Source of the DNA: an uncultured Eubacterium sp.
Lineage (GTDB): Bacteria; Bacillota; Clostridia; Lachnospirales; Lachnospiraceae
Direction of reading: 5' to 3'
DNA: 58,195 bases
Assembly (NCBI GenBank): GCA_947178105.1
Contig: CAMWXD010000023.1
Location: 1-58,195, forward strand
Positions 51,746 to 58,195 of this stretch are shown here, piece after piece. The notes below the pieces were generated by a model. That model searched no databases and had not been told where the DNA came from. It saw only the letters and a program-made list of their open reading frames with translations. The position numbers were made by a program, and so were the translations under genes. Positions within the stretch are counted from its first letter, which is position 1. Each line of letters opens with the position of its first letter.

Positions 51746-53191
51746 TTACGCACGGTGCATGGAGAACTGATCCATCTCATAGTTGCCGAGATTGCCATGT
51801 ACACCGCGTCCATCCGCCTGAGACAGCAGGGCATCCCTGTTCTTTTTGGATTTAACCTGATCCTGGAATGCGCTTGGCCCGCCTACGCAGCCGCCGTTAC
51901 ATGCCATACCCTCGATAAAGTCCTCAGGCAGCTTGCCGACTTTCATCAAAAGCAGCGCTTTCTTGCACTCTGCGGCGCCGTTTGCCCTGCATACCTTGGC
52001 GTCCATTTCCTGGTCGGTCTCTTTTAAGCACTGGAGCACCGCCTCTGTCACGCCGCCGGAATTGCCGAAGCGTTTGCCGAAGATACTGGATTCCTGGTAT
52101 TCATTTTCCGCTGGCTCCAAAGCGATGTCTTTTACCTTCATAATGGTGCGGATCTCGCTGTAAGTCAGCACTGCATCTGCATTTCCTTCGATTTTCTGGT
52201 CTTTGACCTCAGATTTTTTAGCGATGCAAGGCCCGATAAATACCGTATACGCTTCAGGGTCTTTTGACTTTATCATACGGGAAACACCGCACATCGGGGA
52301 TACAGTCGTAGATACATTGCCTTTTAACTCTGGATAATGCCTGTAGACCATATTTACAAATGCAGGACAGCAGGAAGTCGTCATCTTTTTGCCTTCTTTA
52401 TAGGCTTCCGCCCACTCATCCGCCTCGCTTGCAGCCGTCATATCGCCGCCTAAGCCGACTTCAATCGTATCCTCAAACCCTAATTTCTTCAAAGCATTTT
52501 TCCAGCTCTGCATTGTAATATTCGCCCCAAACTGGCCCTCTGTAGCAGGCGCAACCATAGCGTACACCTTTTTGCCGGACTTTAACGCTTCGATCACGTC
52601 GATGATAAACGTCTGGGAACCAATCGCTCCAAACGGGCAGTTGTGGATACACTGTCCACAGCGGATGCATTTTTCTTTGTCAATAACGGAAACATTGTAC
52701 TCATCGTATGTAATAGCATCTACCGGACATGCTACCTTACACGGGCGCTTGACGCCAACGATCGCATTGTACGGACATGCCTTTGCACACTGCCCGCATT
52801 CCTTACACTTGGACGGATCAATATAAGAGCGGTCGCGCCCCATCGTAATCGCGCCGAACTTGCAGGCATTTATACAAGCCTTGCCAAGGCAGTTCTGGCA
52901 GTTGTCGGTAACCGTATAGCTGGAGATCGGACATCCTTCACATGCGGAGCCGATAACCTGGATCACATTGTCCTCCTGGCCTCTTAAGTTTTTTCCTTCG
53001 GCAAGGCGCACCCTCTGGCGGATGATCTCCCTTTCCTTATAAATACAGCAGCGGAACTGCGGCTGCGGGCCCGGTATCAGCTTATCCGGAATCTCGTCGC
53101 GCTTTTCTTCCAGTGTTCCGTCAAAAGCCAGCTTTGCCACTTCATACAGGACGTCATGTTTGATCTTGATTACGTTCTCATCATTGTACAT
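51746..53191 (-). CDS. Monomeric [FeFe] hydrogenase, group B-like
   Basis: Catalyses reversible proton reduction to hydrogen with an H-cluster. The 481-aa protein has ferredoxin-type Cys clusters (CQNCLGKACINACKFGA, CKECGQCAKACPYNA, CIRCGQCIHNCPFGA). The H-cluster domain carries TSCCPAFVNM (L1), MCGVSRM with FIGPCIAKKSEV (L2) and EGMACNGGCVGGP (L3). The L1 TSCCPA and L2 PCIAKKxE sequences fit group B rather than group A enzymes. No NAD(P)H- or formate-linked partner gene lies nearby. The ATG at 53191 follows GGGGGAAATC. Confidence 0.93.
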   Translation of the reverse strand: MYNDENVIKIKHDVLYEVAKLAFDGTLEEKRDEIPDKLIPGPQPQFRCCIYKEREIIRQRVRLAEGKNLRGQEDNVIQVIGSACEGCPISSYTVTDNCQNCLGKACINACKFGAITMGRDRSYIDPSKCKECGQCAKACPYNAIVGVKRPCKVACPVDAITYDEYNVSVIDKEKCIRCGQCIHNCPFGAIGSQTFIIDVIEALKSGKKVYAMVAPATEGQFGANITMQSWKNALKKLGFEDTIEVGLGGDMTAASEADEWAEAYKEGKKMTTSCCPAFVNMVYRHYPELKGNVSTTVSPMCGVSRMIKSKDPEAYTVFIGPCIAKKSEVKDQKIEGNADAVLTYSEIRTIMKVKDIALEPAENEYQESSIFGKRFGNSGGVTEAVLQCLKETDQEMDAKVCRANGAAECKKALLLMKVGKLPEDFIEGMACNGGCVGGPSAFQDQVKSKKNRDALLSQADGRGVHGNLGNYEMDQFSMHRA

Positions 53192-53222
53192 ATGATTTCC
53201 CCCATCTATTTTTTTTATGATT

Positions 53223-53251
53223 ATAATATATCTTTCCAAGAAAATCTACAA
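53223..53251 (-). promoter_or_regulatory. Hydrogenase promoter
   Basis: On the minus strand TTGTAG (53251-53246), 17-base spacer and TATTAT (53228-53223); an overlapping TATAAT lies three bases on. It starts a short leader before the GGGGG ribosome binding site. Confidence 0.55.
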
Positions 53252-53362
53252 TTTCTGCGGTTTTTCCATTCTTGTACTAAAAAAAAAACTAACTGCCTCT
53301 AATCTATGCACCAAAACCGCCGTCTATGCATACTTTATAGTAAAACAATGCAGGAGTCATCT

Positions 53363-53584
53363 ATGTGCAACTGTTATCAGTCAAATAACTGCGGCTCTAT
53401 GCCGTATACTATGCAGCCGGGCGGCTGTTCCAACGCTGTGGACTGCACCTGCTTTCTGGCAATGGCTACCGTTCCCTGGCAGCAATTTACGAACGCTTAC
53501 GAACCGGAACAGGCATTTTCCATCGGCACCATCTTCCCGGAGCTTGACAAACCATTTCTTGGAAGGAGTGTGAGAAGGGCATGA
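53363..53584 (+). CDS. cotJA: Spore coat-associated protein CotJA
   Basis: First gene of the cotJ operon, an inner spore coat component. The 73-aa protein is Cys-rich at the start (MCNCYQSNNCGS) and contains LAMATVPWQQFTNAYEPEQA and GTIFPELDKPFLG, the CotJA signature. The ATG at 53363 has AGGAG 8 bases upstream; an in-frame ATG at 53306 is less likely. It overlaps cotJB by four bases. Confidence 0.9.
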   Translation: MCNCYQSNNCGSMPYTMQPGGCSNAVDCTCFLAMATVPWQQFTNAYEPEQAFSIGTIFPELDKPFLGRSVRRA

Positions 53585-53844
53585 ACCAGGCAAAAAACAG
53601 GCAGGAATTGTTATCCTGGATCAATAAGGTAAGCTTTATGGCTTACGACATGGCACTCTATCTTGACACGCATCCTGACGACCAGCAGGCGCTTTCGTTT
53701 TTCCATAAATACAGCCAGATGCGCCGCCAGGCACTTGCCAACTACGCAGCACAGTTTGGGCCGCTGACCATGGACTGTATCAGCAACGATGACCACTGGC
53801 TCTGGGCAGACCAGCCGTGGCCATGGGAAGGAGGGTACTGCTAA
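53581..53844 (+). CDS. cotJB: Spore coat protein CotJB
   Basis: An 87-aa helical spore coat protein with LLSWINKVSFMAYDMALYLD, THPDDQQALSFFHKY and a Trp-rich C-terminus (WLWADQPWPWEGGYC), all typical of CotJB. It is translationally coupled to cotJA (ATGA overlap) and directly followed by cotJC. Confidence 0.92.
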   Translation: MNQAKNRQELLSWINKVSFMAYDMALYLDTHPDDQQALSFFHKYSQMRRQALANYAAQFGPLTMDCISNDDHWLWADQPWPWEGGYC

Positions 53845-54453
53845 ATGTGGAATTATGAAAAAAGACTTCAATACCCGGTAAATATCTCTACCCCAAACCC
53901 AAAGCTCGCACAGGTGATCTTATCACAGTTCGGCGGGCCGGACGGGGAATTAGCCGCTTCCATGCGCTACCTGTCGCAGCGGTATACGATGCCTTACCGG
54001 AATGTAGCGGGACTGCTGACCGATATCGGTACCGAAGAACTGGCGCATATGGAGATCATCAGCGCCATCGTGCACCAGCTTACCCGCAACCTGACGCCGG
54101 AGGAAATCGTTGCATCCGGTTTTGACAAATACTATGTCGACCACACGCTGGCACTCTGGCCGCAAGCGGCTGGCGGGATTCCGTTTAACGCATGTGAATT
54201 CCAGTCCAAGGGCGACCCGATTACAGATCTGGTGGAGGATATGGCAGCAGAGCAGAAAGCCCGCACGACCTACGACAATATCCTGCGGCTCGTAAAAGAT
54301 CCTGAAGTATGCGACCCGATCCGGTTCTTAAGAGAACGCGAGATTGTGCACTTCCAGCGTTTCGGCGAAGGGCTGAACATTGTAAAAGAGCACCTGGATT
54401 CGAAAAACTTCTATGCATTCAATCCGGAATTTGATATCAGGCAGAAATCATAA
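53845..54453 (+). CDS. cotJC: Spore coat manganese catalase CotJC
   Basis: A manganese catalase-family protein of the spore coat. The 202-aa protein has the four-helix metal site with ELAASMRYLSQRYTMPYRNV and TEELAHMEIISAIVHQL, and later DMAAEQKARTTYDN and REIVHFQRFGEGL, giving the expected Glu and His ligands of the di-Mn centre. It should decompose hydrogen peroxide in the forming spore. It starts one base after the cotJB stop and ends at the terminator at 54473-54519. Confidence 0.94.
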   Translation: MWNYEKRLQYPVNISTPNPKLAQVILSQFGGPDGELAASMRYLSQRYTMPYRNVAGLLTDIGTEELAHMEIISAIVHQLTRNLTPEEIVASGFDKYYVDHTLALWPQAAGGIPFNACEFQSKGDPITDLVEDMAAEQKARTTYDNILRLVKDPEVCDPIRFLREREIVHFQRFGEGLNIVKEHLDSKNFYAFNPEFDIRQKS

Positions 54454-54472
54454 TGCCTTATTGATCTCACCA

Positions 54473-54519
54473 AAACAGCCTGGCCGCTCTTGCAGTAATG
54501 CAGGGCAGCCAGGCTGTTT
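54473..54519 (+). terminator. Terminator of cotJABC (bidirectional)
   Basis: AAACAGCCTGGC (54473-54484) pairs perfectly with GCCAGGCTGTTT (54508-54519), followed by ATTTC. On the other strand the stem is followed by TTTTGG, so it can also end the abiE transcript. Part of it lies inside the 43-bp duplicated segment. Confidence 0.75.
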
Positions 54520-54546
54520 ATTTCGCCTCCTCAAACTGTCCAATAT
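54504..54546. repeat. 43-bp duplicated segment, left copy
   Basis: Nearly identical (42 of 43 positions) to 56650-56692. It contains the right arm of the cotJ terminator and, on the minus strand, the codons for IGQFEEAK plus stop. The two copies bracket the AbiE module. Confidence 0.85.
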
Positions 54547-54656
54547 GATAAGGATTCTGCGCTGTTTCCTCGGCAAATTCCTCAAGGTATGTACCTGCGT
54601 CCTGCAATCTGCAAAAAGACCGCCTGGTCGTGGGTATGGAGCTTTTCAAACTTCAT
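54518..54656 (-). pseudogene. Broken small gene coupled to abiEii
   Basis: An ATG at 54656-54654 overlaps the abiEii stop in an ATGA. The frame starts MKFEKLHTHDQAVFLQ and stops early at 54582. A 7-base tandem duplication (TTGCAGA-TTGCAGG) lies exactly there. Taking out one copy restores a 43-aa frame that goes on LEEFAEETAQNPYHIGQFEE and ends at 54518. I do not recognise it. The ending equals that of the decayed ATPase further right. Confidence 0.4.
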
Positions 54657-55552
54657 AATGACCTCCATCCACTAATTGTAATCCATTGTTTTTGCCACTC
54701 GCCATCATTTACAATCGCATCAAATACAGGCTCAAGGAATTTCTGTATTCCCTCAATAACTTCAGAAAACTCAAGCATATCATCTTTTATGGTTTTTAAA
54801 AAGTATTTCCACCGCTTCTGCATATCCACATCCTCGGCAAGTGAAACAACACGCTTAAAACTATTTCGGTTGTAGGGAGTCCCCCGCTGCTGCAAAGTTT
54901 CGAAGATAGCTGCTTGCAATTTTGCTCCGTCAAAATCAAAAGTCCTTGCAAGATAGTAAATATCGTAAAAGTCTTTCATTCTGCCTGTCAGTTCAAACCG
55001 CTGCAGGATGGCGTCAAACTTTTCCGCAATGGTGCTTTCAAGTGAATAGGTCAAAATAACAGGAGCTTCAAAGTCTGGAAGCTGTGTCTGAATTTTCTGT
55101 TCCATTGCGTGAGGAACAATCACATCGCCTATCCCCATATCTATATTGAATGGAACTCGAACATTTTTTATCTTCCCAATGATTTGGGCACTGATACCGT
55201 GATATTTCCTTTGCGGTGATATTTCTTCAAATCCGTTTGCCGTCATTTCGATATAGTCATTTCCTGTTGTAACTTTAAGTATTTCATCTATTAAAGTTTC
55301 AACAACATTTATGGAGTTCGACATATTCCTAAGAAGAAAGTCCACATCAATGGTTGCTCTGCTTTTAAAATTGGTAAGCGTATAAATGAACAGGCCACCT
55401 TTCAAAATTAGGAACTCTTTCCGTCCAGATTTTGAGAGCTTCCGCAGAAATTCCTCCTGCATAAAAAGTTGTAGGCACTGCTGATAGCTGATACCAGCCG
55501 CCTTCGCTTTGTTCCTTAGCTTTGCCAAAACAGATGCCGCAATATCAGCCAT
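54653..55552 (-). CDS. abiEii: AbiEii toxin (type IV toxin-antitoxin nucleotidyltransferase)
   Basis: AbiEii/MenT-type toxins are nucleotidyltransferases that arrest growth; the pair can abort phage infection. The 299-aa protein has the nucleotide-binding/metal motif FLILKGGLFIYTLTNFKSRA followed by TIDVDFLLRN with the two Asp residues, and LESTIAEKFDAILQRFELTG, then RMKDFYDIYYLARTFDFDG. These match the AbiEii family. The ATG at 55552 shares a base with the abiEi stop (TGATG), so production follows the antitoxin. Confidence 0.9.
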   Translation of the reverse strand: MADIAASVLAKLRNKAKAAGISYQQCLQLFMQEEFLRKLSKSGRKEFLILKGGLFIYTLTNFKSRATIDVDFLLRNMSNSINVVETLIDEILKVTTGNDYIEMTANGFEEISPQRKYHGISAQIIGKIKNVRVPFNIDMGIGDVIVPHAMEQKIQTQLPDFEAPVILTYSLESTIAEKFDAILQRFELTGRMKDFYDIYYLARTFDFDGAKLQAAIFETLQQRGTPYNRNSFKRVVSLAEDVDMQKRWKYFLKTIKDDMLEFSEVIEGIQKFLEPVFDAIVNDGEWQKQWITISGWRSL

Positions 55553-56160
55553 CACAACCACACTCCAATCAAATCTTTTACTTTTTTCTGAACTCTCAAT
55601 ACCTTTGCGTATTCCATAAGGTTAGGAATATTTTTTTGAGAGTCTTTAACATAGCTTTGGATAGCCTTATTAAAAACTTCTTTATCCATCCTGTTCATAT
55701 TCCGCAGAATGTCGCAAACCGTTCGGTCACGGTCATAAATTCTGATTTTAATATCATCAATTTCTCCTGTTGTTTCCCCCAAGGTTACCAATGGCGGCTC
55801 AACCCGATAAGCCTTTACAAACGGATAATCAATGCTTGTACGATTTCTCGAAACATTCTTATCAATGGTAATACTCCATTCAGCAGGATTACGGTCACTG
55901 TATCGGTAATAGAATAGAGCTGTTTCCATACAGAGGACTGCGTCGGGGAACATACCTTTGATAATTCGGACTTCTGTTTTAGTCGATACTTCTACCCAAA
56001 CGTAATAGCCCCTTTTGATTTTTTCGATATATCCATCGCTCAGCATTTTTTGAATATCTCGATAAAACAGTTTTTCTTCCTTCAGTTGTGAAGTGGTCAT
56101 AATATAATCATATTTTGAAAAAACTCCTCTGAGAAATTTCTTGTCCTCACGATTAAGCAT
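55552..56160 (-). CDS. abiEi: AbiEi antitoxin (winged-helix repressor)
   Basis: The antitoxin partner of AbiEii; AbiEi proteins bind their own promoter and prevent toxicity. The 202-aa protein has an N-terminal winged helix (YDYIMTTSQLKEEKLFYRDI, SDGYIEKIKRGYYVW) and a C-terminal antitoxicity domain (RVEPPLVTLGETTGEIDDIK, YDRDRTVCDILRNMNRMDKE). The ATG at 56160 follows GGAGGTGAAT. It is the first gene of the operon. Confidence 0.9.
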   Translation of the reverse strand: MLNREDKKFLRGVFSKYDYIMTTSQLKEEKLFYRDIQKMLSDGYIEKIKRGYYVWVEVSTKTEVRIIKGMFPDAVLCMETALFYYRYSDRNPAEWSITIDKNVSRNRTSIDYPFVKAYRVEPPLVTLGETTGEIDDIKIRIYDRDRTVCDILRNMNRMDKEVFNKAIQSYVKDSQKNIPNLMEYAKVLRVQKKVKDLIGVWL

Positions 56161-56174
56161 AAATTCACCTCCAC

Positions 56175-56216
56175 ACTAAACTCAACATCATCAGTTAAAC
56201 AATTGTGTAGTTTAGT
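56175..56216 (-). promoter_or_regulatory. Inverted repeat in the abiE leader
   Basis: ACTAAACT (56175-56182) and AGTTTAGT (56209-56216) are perfect 8-bp complements 26 bases apart. They lie between the start point and the abiEi ribosome binding site. They share their sequence with the 17-bp operator-like repeat, so they could bind AbiEi as DNA or fold as RNA. Confidence 0.45.
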
Positions 56217-56219
56217 ACA
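56203..56219. promoter_or_regulatory. Operator-like 17-bp repeat, promoter copy
   Basis: TTGTGTAGTTTAGTACA, adjacent to and partly overlapping the -10 box of the abiE promoter. An identical copy lies at 56280-56296, 77 bases away (about seven helical turns). It is a good candidate site for AbiEi autorepression. Confidence 0.55.
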
Positions 56220-56247
56220 TTATAACCTTTTTTCAAAACAAAGTCAA
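56219..56247 (-). promoter_or_regulatory. abiE promoter
   Basis: On the minus strand TTGACT (56247-56242), a 17-base spacer, and perfect TATAAT (56224-56219). A strong sigma-A promoter overlapped by the operator-like repeat. Confidence 0.8.
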
Positions 56248-56271
56248 CGGTATCTAACCAATCAATCTCAA

Positions 56272-56577
56272 TTATTCGGTTGTGTAGTTTAGTACAGAAG
56301 CTGATCTTGTCCAAGCTGATTCAGGATTCTTTTTATCTTCTTTCCATATACTTAAGTTTTGAAATAACTTTTCCCCTCCAGCATATTTGATCGAGTAAAA
56401 CTGCTCTATCATCCTCATGGTAAGGGTTTTGCCAAACCGCCTTGGACGTGTGATCAAAGTAACGGTATCTCCATTTTCCCACCACTCTTTTATAAAATTT
56501 GTTTTGTCTATATAAAAATAATTTTTCTCAATTATTTTACTAAAATCCTGTTCTCCGATCGCTATTGTTCTTGCCAT
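56272..56577 (-). pseudogene. N-terminal fragment of a DUF1703-type AAA-ATPase
   Basis: A 101-aa frame starting MARTIAIGEQDFSKIIEKNY with the Walker A region TLITRPRRFGKTLTMRMIEQ, typical of the AAA-ATPase-like/DUF1703 proteins. It is cut after KEDKKNPESAWTRSA. The last residues (VLNYTTE) are encoded by the upstream copy of the 17-bp operator-like repeat, which shows where the abiE module joined. About 400 residues are missing. The ATG at 56577 follows GGAGGTGAGAATCTGT. Confidence 0.75.
56280..56296. repeat. Operator-like 17-bp repeat, distal copy
   Basis: Second copy of TTGTGTAGTTTAGTACA. Here it forms the last codons of the truncated ATPase fragment, 33 bases upstream of the abiE -35 box. 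It may be a second repressor site or the trace of the joining event. Confidence 0.6.
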
Positions 56578-56649
56578 ACAGATTCTCACCTCCGCCATCT
56601 ATCCCACTGTAGCACTGATACATATCATACTTTTTTCATTGCAAATAAA

Positions 56650-56692
56650 GGCAGCCAGGCTGTTTATTTCGTCTCCTCAAACTGTCCAATAT
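56650..56692. repeat. 43-bp duplicated segment, right copy
   Basis: Matches 54504-54546 with one difference. Here it encodes the end (IGQFEETK) of the decayed ATPase on the minus strand and only half of the terminator stem found in the left copy. Confidence 0.85.
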
Positions 56693-58195
56693 ACCCACCG
56701 TCAATTAGAACCTCTTTTCCTCTAAAAGCGAAACCATAAACACGAATCCTGTCTCGGCTGCACTTCGTTTCCAAAACAACCGCATATTTTTTATCCACGA
56801 TCTGTCTGATCGCTGTTTGCACCGTATCTGCAAGACTTTTTTCCTTTTTTGGATCATGTACCTTGAATTCAAGAATGATCCCATCATCCAGCTTTGCATC
56901 GTAAGGCTCCATAAGGACATCGTATCTGCCGCTTCCGCTTTCCCGATTGGAAGTTATTTTGTACAGTTCCCTTAAGTCCGCAATCAGCCCCAAAACAAAG
57001 CCATGATAAAAATTTTCCGGCTGCTTCACCCAAGAAGGCTGTGCACCAGTGTCAATAATCCATCCTGTTATTTGAAAACCAGCCCGTCACCATTTCATCA
57101 AAAATAGATAGGGACTCCCTGTTTGTAAGCGCAAGCTCATATTCGGTTTTTCCCCTGCGATTTTTTACCGCCCGCAGCGCTTTCAGATATCCACTTGCCA
57201 GCAGAAGGCTCCACACAGCAGATTTTTTCGTATCAAGTTCACTGAATATCATCTCTTCTTCAATCTGCGCCAAAAACGAGTTTCCCTGCAGCAAATCTTC
57301 CATAATTAATTTCGTGCCTGTGTCGCTTTTATGAATCAAATTTCCCACAAGCCTGTTTGAGCTTGTGTTTGCCCAGTACATTTTCAGCTCTTTCGTATCT
57401 AAAAACTGCGTGATAGACCACGGATTGTAAATACTGTCCAAATCACCAAACCGGAACCCGTCATACCATCGTTTCACTTCATCCGCCCGTTCTTGCAGCC
57501 CATACTCTTCCAATGACTGCAATACCTCTTGCTCCGTAAATCCAAACGCATCTGCATATTTTTTGGAAACCACGGTAGCCACAGCCAGATGATTCAAATC
57601 TGAAAAAATGGATTCCTTGCTGACCCTCGTAATGCCTGTCAGAATGCCACGCTCCAGATACGGGTTTGTCTTAAACGTATCATGAAACAAGCCCCGTATA
57701 AAAACCGCCAATTCATCCCAGTACCCATTCACATAAGCTTCCTGCATTGGCGTGTCATATTCGTCCAGCAATATAATTACTTTCTTTCCATAATACATAT
57801 ATAAATATCTTGAAAGCTGGCTGATTGACATTTCCACATCCGCCGGATTCATCCCAATCGAAATCCGCTTAAAAAACTCCTTGTCTTCATCTTTTAAAAA
57901 ACCGCTGTCCACAAGAAATTTATGATCTGCATATAAATTTATGATTAACTGGTATATTTTTCTTTTCGATGTTTCCCAATCACTGCCCTTGATGCCGGCA
58001 AAGCTTAGGAAAATCACCGGATATATCCCCTGAAGCCCTCTGTATGTCTCTTTTTTCCATATGCTTAAGTTTTCAAACAGGTCACTTCTGCCAGCATATC
58101 TTATGGAAAAGAAATGCTCCATCATGCTCATGGCAAGCGTTTTTCCAAACCTGCGCGGGCGTGTAATCAAAGTAACGGTATCTCCATTTTCCCAC
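56664..58195 (-). pseudogene. DUF1703-type AAA-ATPase with internal deletion and frameshift (partial)
   Basis: The gene enters from the right edge and reads as an AAA-ATPase-like protein: ITRPRRFGKTLAMSMMEHFF (Walker A), VIILLDEYDTPMQEAYVNGY (Walker B), then a middle domain to IFDEMVTGWFSNNRMDY and a stop at 57052. The rest continues in another frame (DTGAQPSWVKQPENFYHGFV, then a PD-(D/E)XK nuclease part with ESGSGRYDVLMEPYDAKLDD, IILEFKVHDPKKEKSLADTV and YGFAFRGKEVLIDGGYIGQF). The roughly 35 residues normally linking the two parts are missing, so a deletion plus frame change broke the gene. The function of this family is not established; the nuclease motif (E, K) is intact. Confidence 0.8.

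Noticed and set aside
53300..53362. Sigma-E-type promoter for cotJABC
   Set aside because: CATACTTT at about 53328 resembles a -10 element but I could not find a matching -35 at the right distance.
1..58195. CRISPR array, tRNA, rRNA or c-di-GMP riboswitch
   Set aside because: I saw no regularly spaced repeats, no cloverleaf and no riboswitch core sequence.

Overview
The window looks like chromosome of a motile, endospore-forming, anaerobic member of the Clostridia, most probably family Lachnospiraceae. The reasons are a Bacillus/Clostridium-type fla/che locus (FliY, CheC, CheD, MotE, SwrB-like protein), CodY, sigma-K, the cotJABC spore-coat operon and a stand-alone [FeFe] hydrogenase. Genus cannot be decided from the sequence alone. 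Most genes lie on the minus strand.

Layout. 1-1.9 kb is an accessory scrapyard: the start of an unidentified (GNAT-like?) gene, an IS66 transposase remnant, a candidate type I toxin-antitoxin locus (26-aa hydrophobic peptide plus a convergent antisense RNA), and a frameshifted Fic/antitoxin pair. 2.0-4.0 kb carries rpsB-tsf with its own promoter, structured leader and terminator. 4.0-39.1 kb is one co-directional fla/che operon read right to left: flgB-flgC-fliE-fliF-fliG-fliH-fliI-fliJ-motE-fliK-flgD-(TIGR02530 gene)-flgE-flbD-motA-motB-fliL-fliM-fliY-cheY-fliO-fliP-fliQ-fliR-flhB-flhA-flhF-flhG-cheB-cheA-cheW-cheC-cheD-(membrane protein)-sigD-(Lys-rich protein)-(SwrB-like)-(MltG-like). It starts at a sigma-A promoter just upstream of flgB and has a second one before cheY. 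It supplies the basal body, hook, export gate, stator, chemosensory core and the late flagellar sigma factor. No flagellin or hook-associated genes are present.

39.2-46 kb is a housekeeping/competence block (codY, topA, dprA, comM) followed by sigK. 46.1-53.2 kb holds a rluA-family gene that may be leaderless, a DUF5662 gene, a GlgX-like protein that has lost its catalytic carboxylates, a UvrD/PcrA helicase and a group-B-like [FeFe] hydrogenase. 53.3-54.5 kb is cotJABC on the plus strand. 54.5-58.2 kb is a second accessory island: an AbiE type IV toxin-antitoxin pair inserted among decayed DUF1703-type AAA-ATPase genes, with a 43-bp duplication at both sides and a duplicated 17-bp operator-like sequence.

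Most interesting points: the type I toxin locus with a hairpin over its ribosome binding site; the predicted inactive GlgX homologue; a FlgD hook-cap protein carrying surface-protein-like helical repeats; a 27-codon ORF translationally coupled to flhA beside an A-rich spacer; a 21-bp-arm palindromic element between flgE and flbD; and the architecture of the AbiE insertion.
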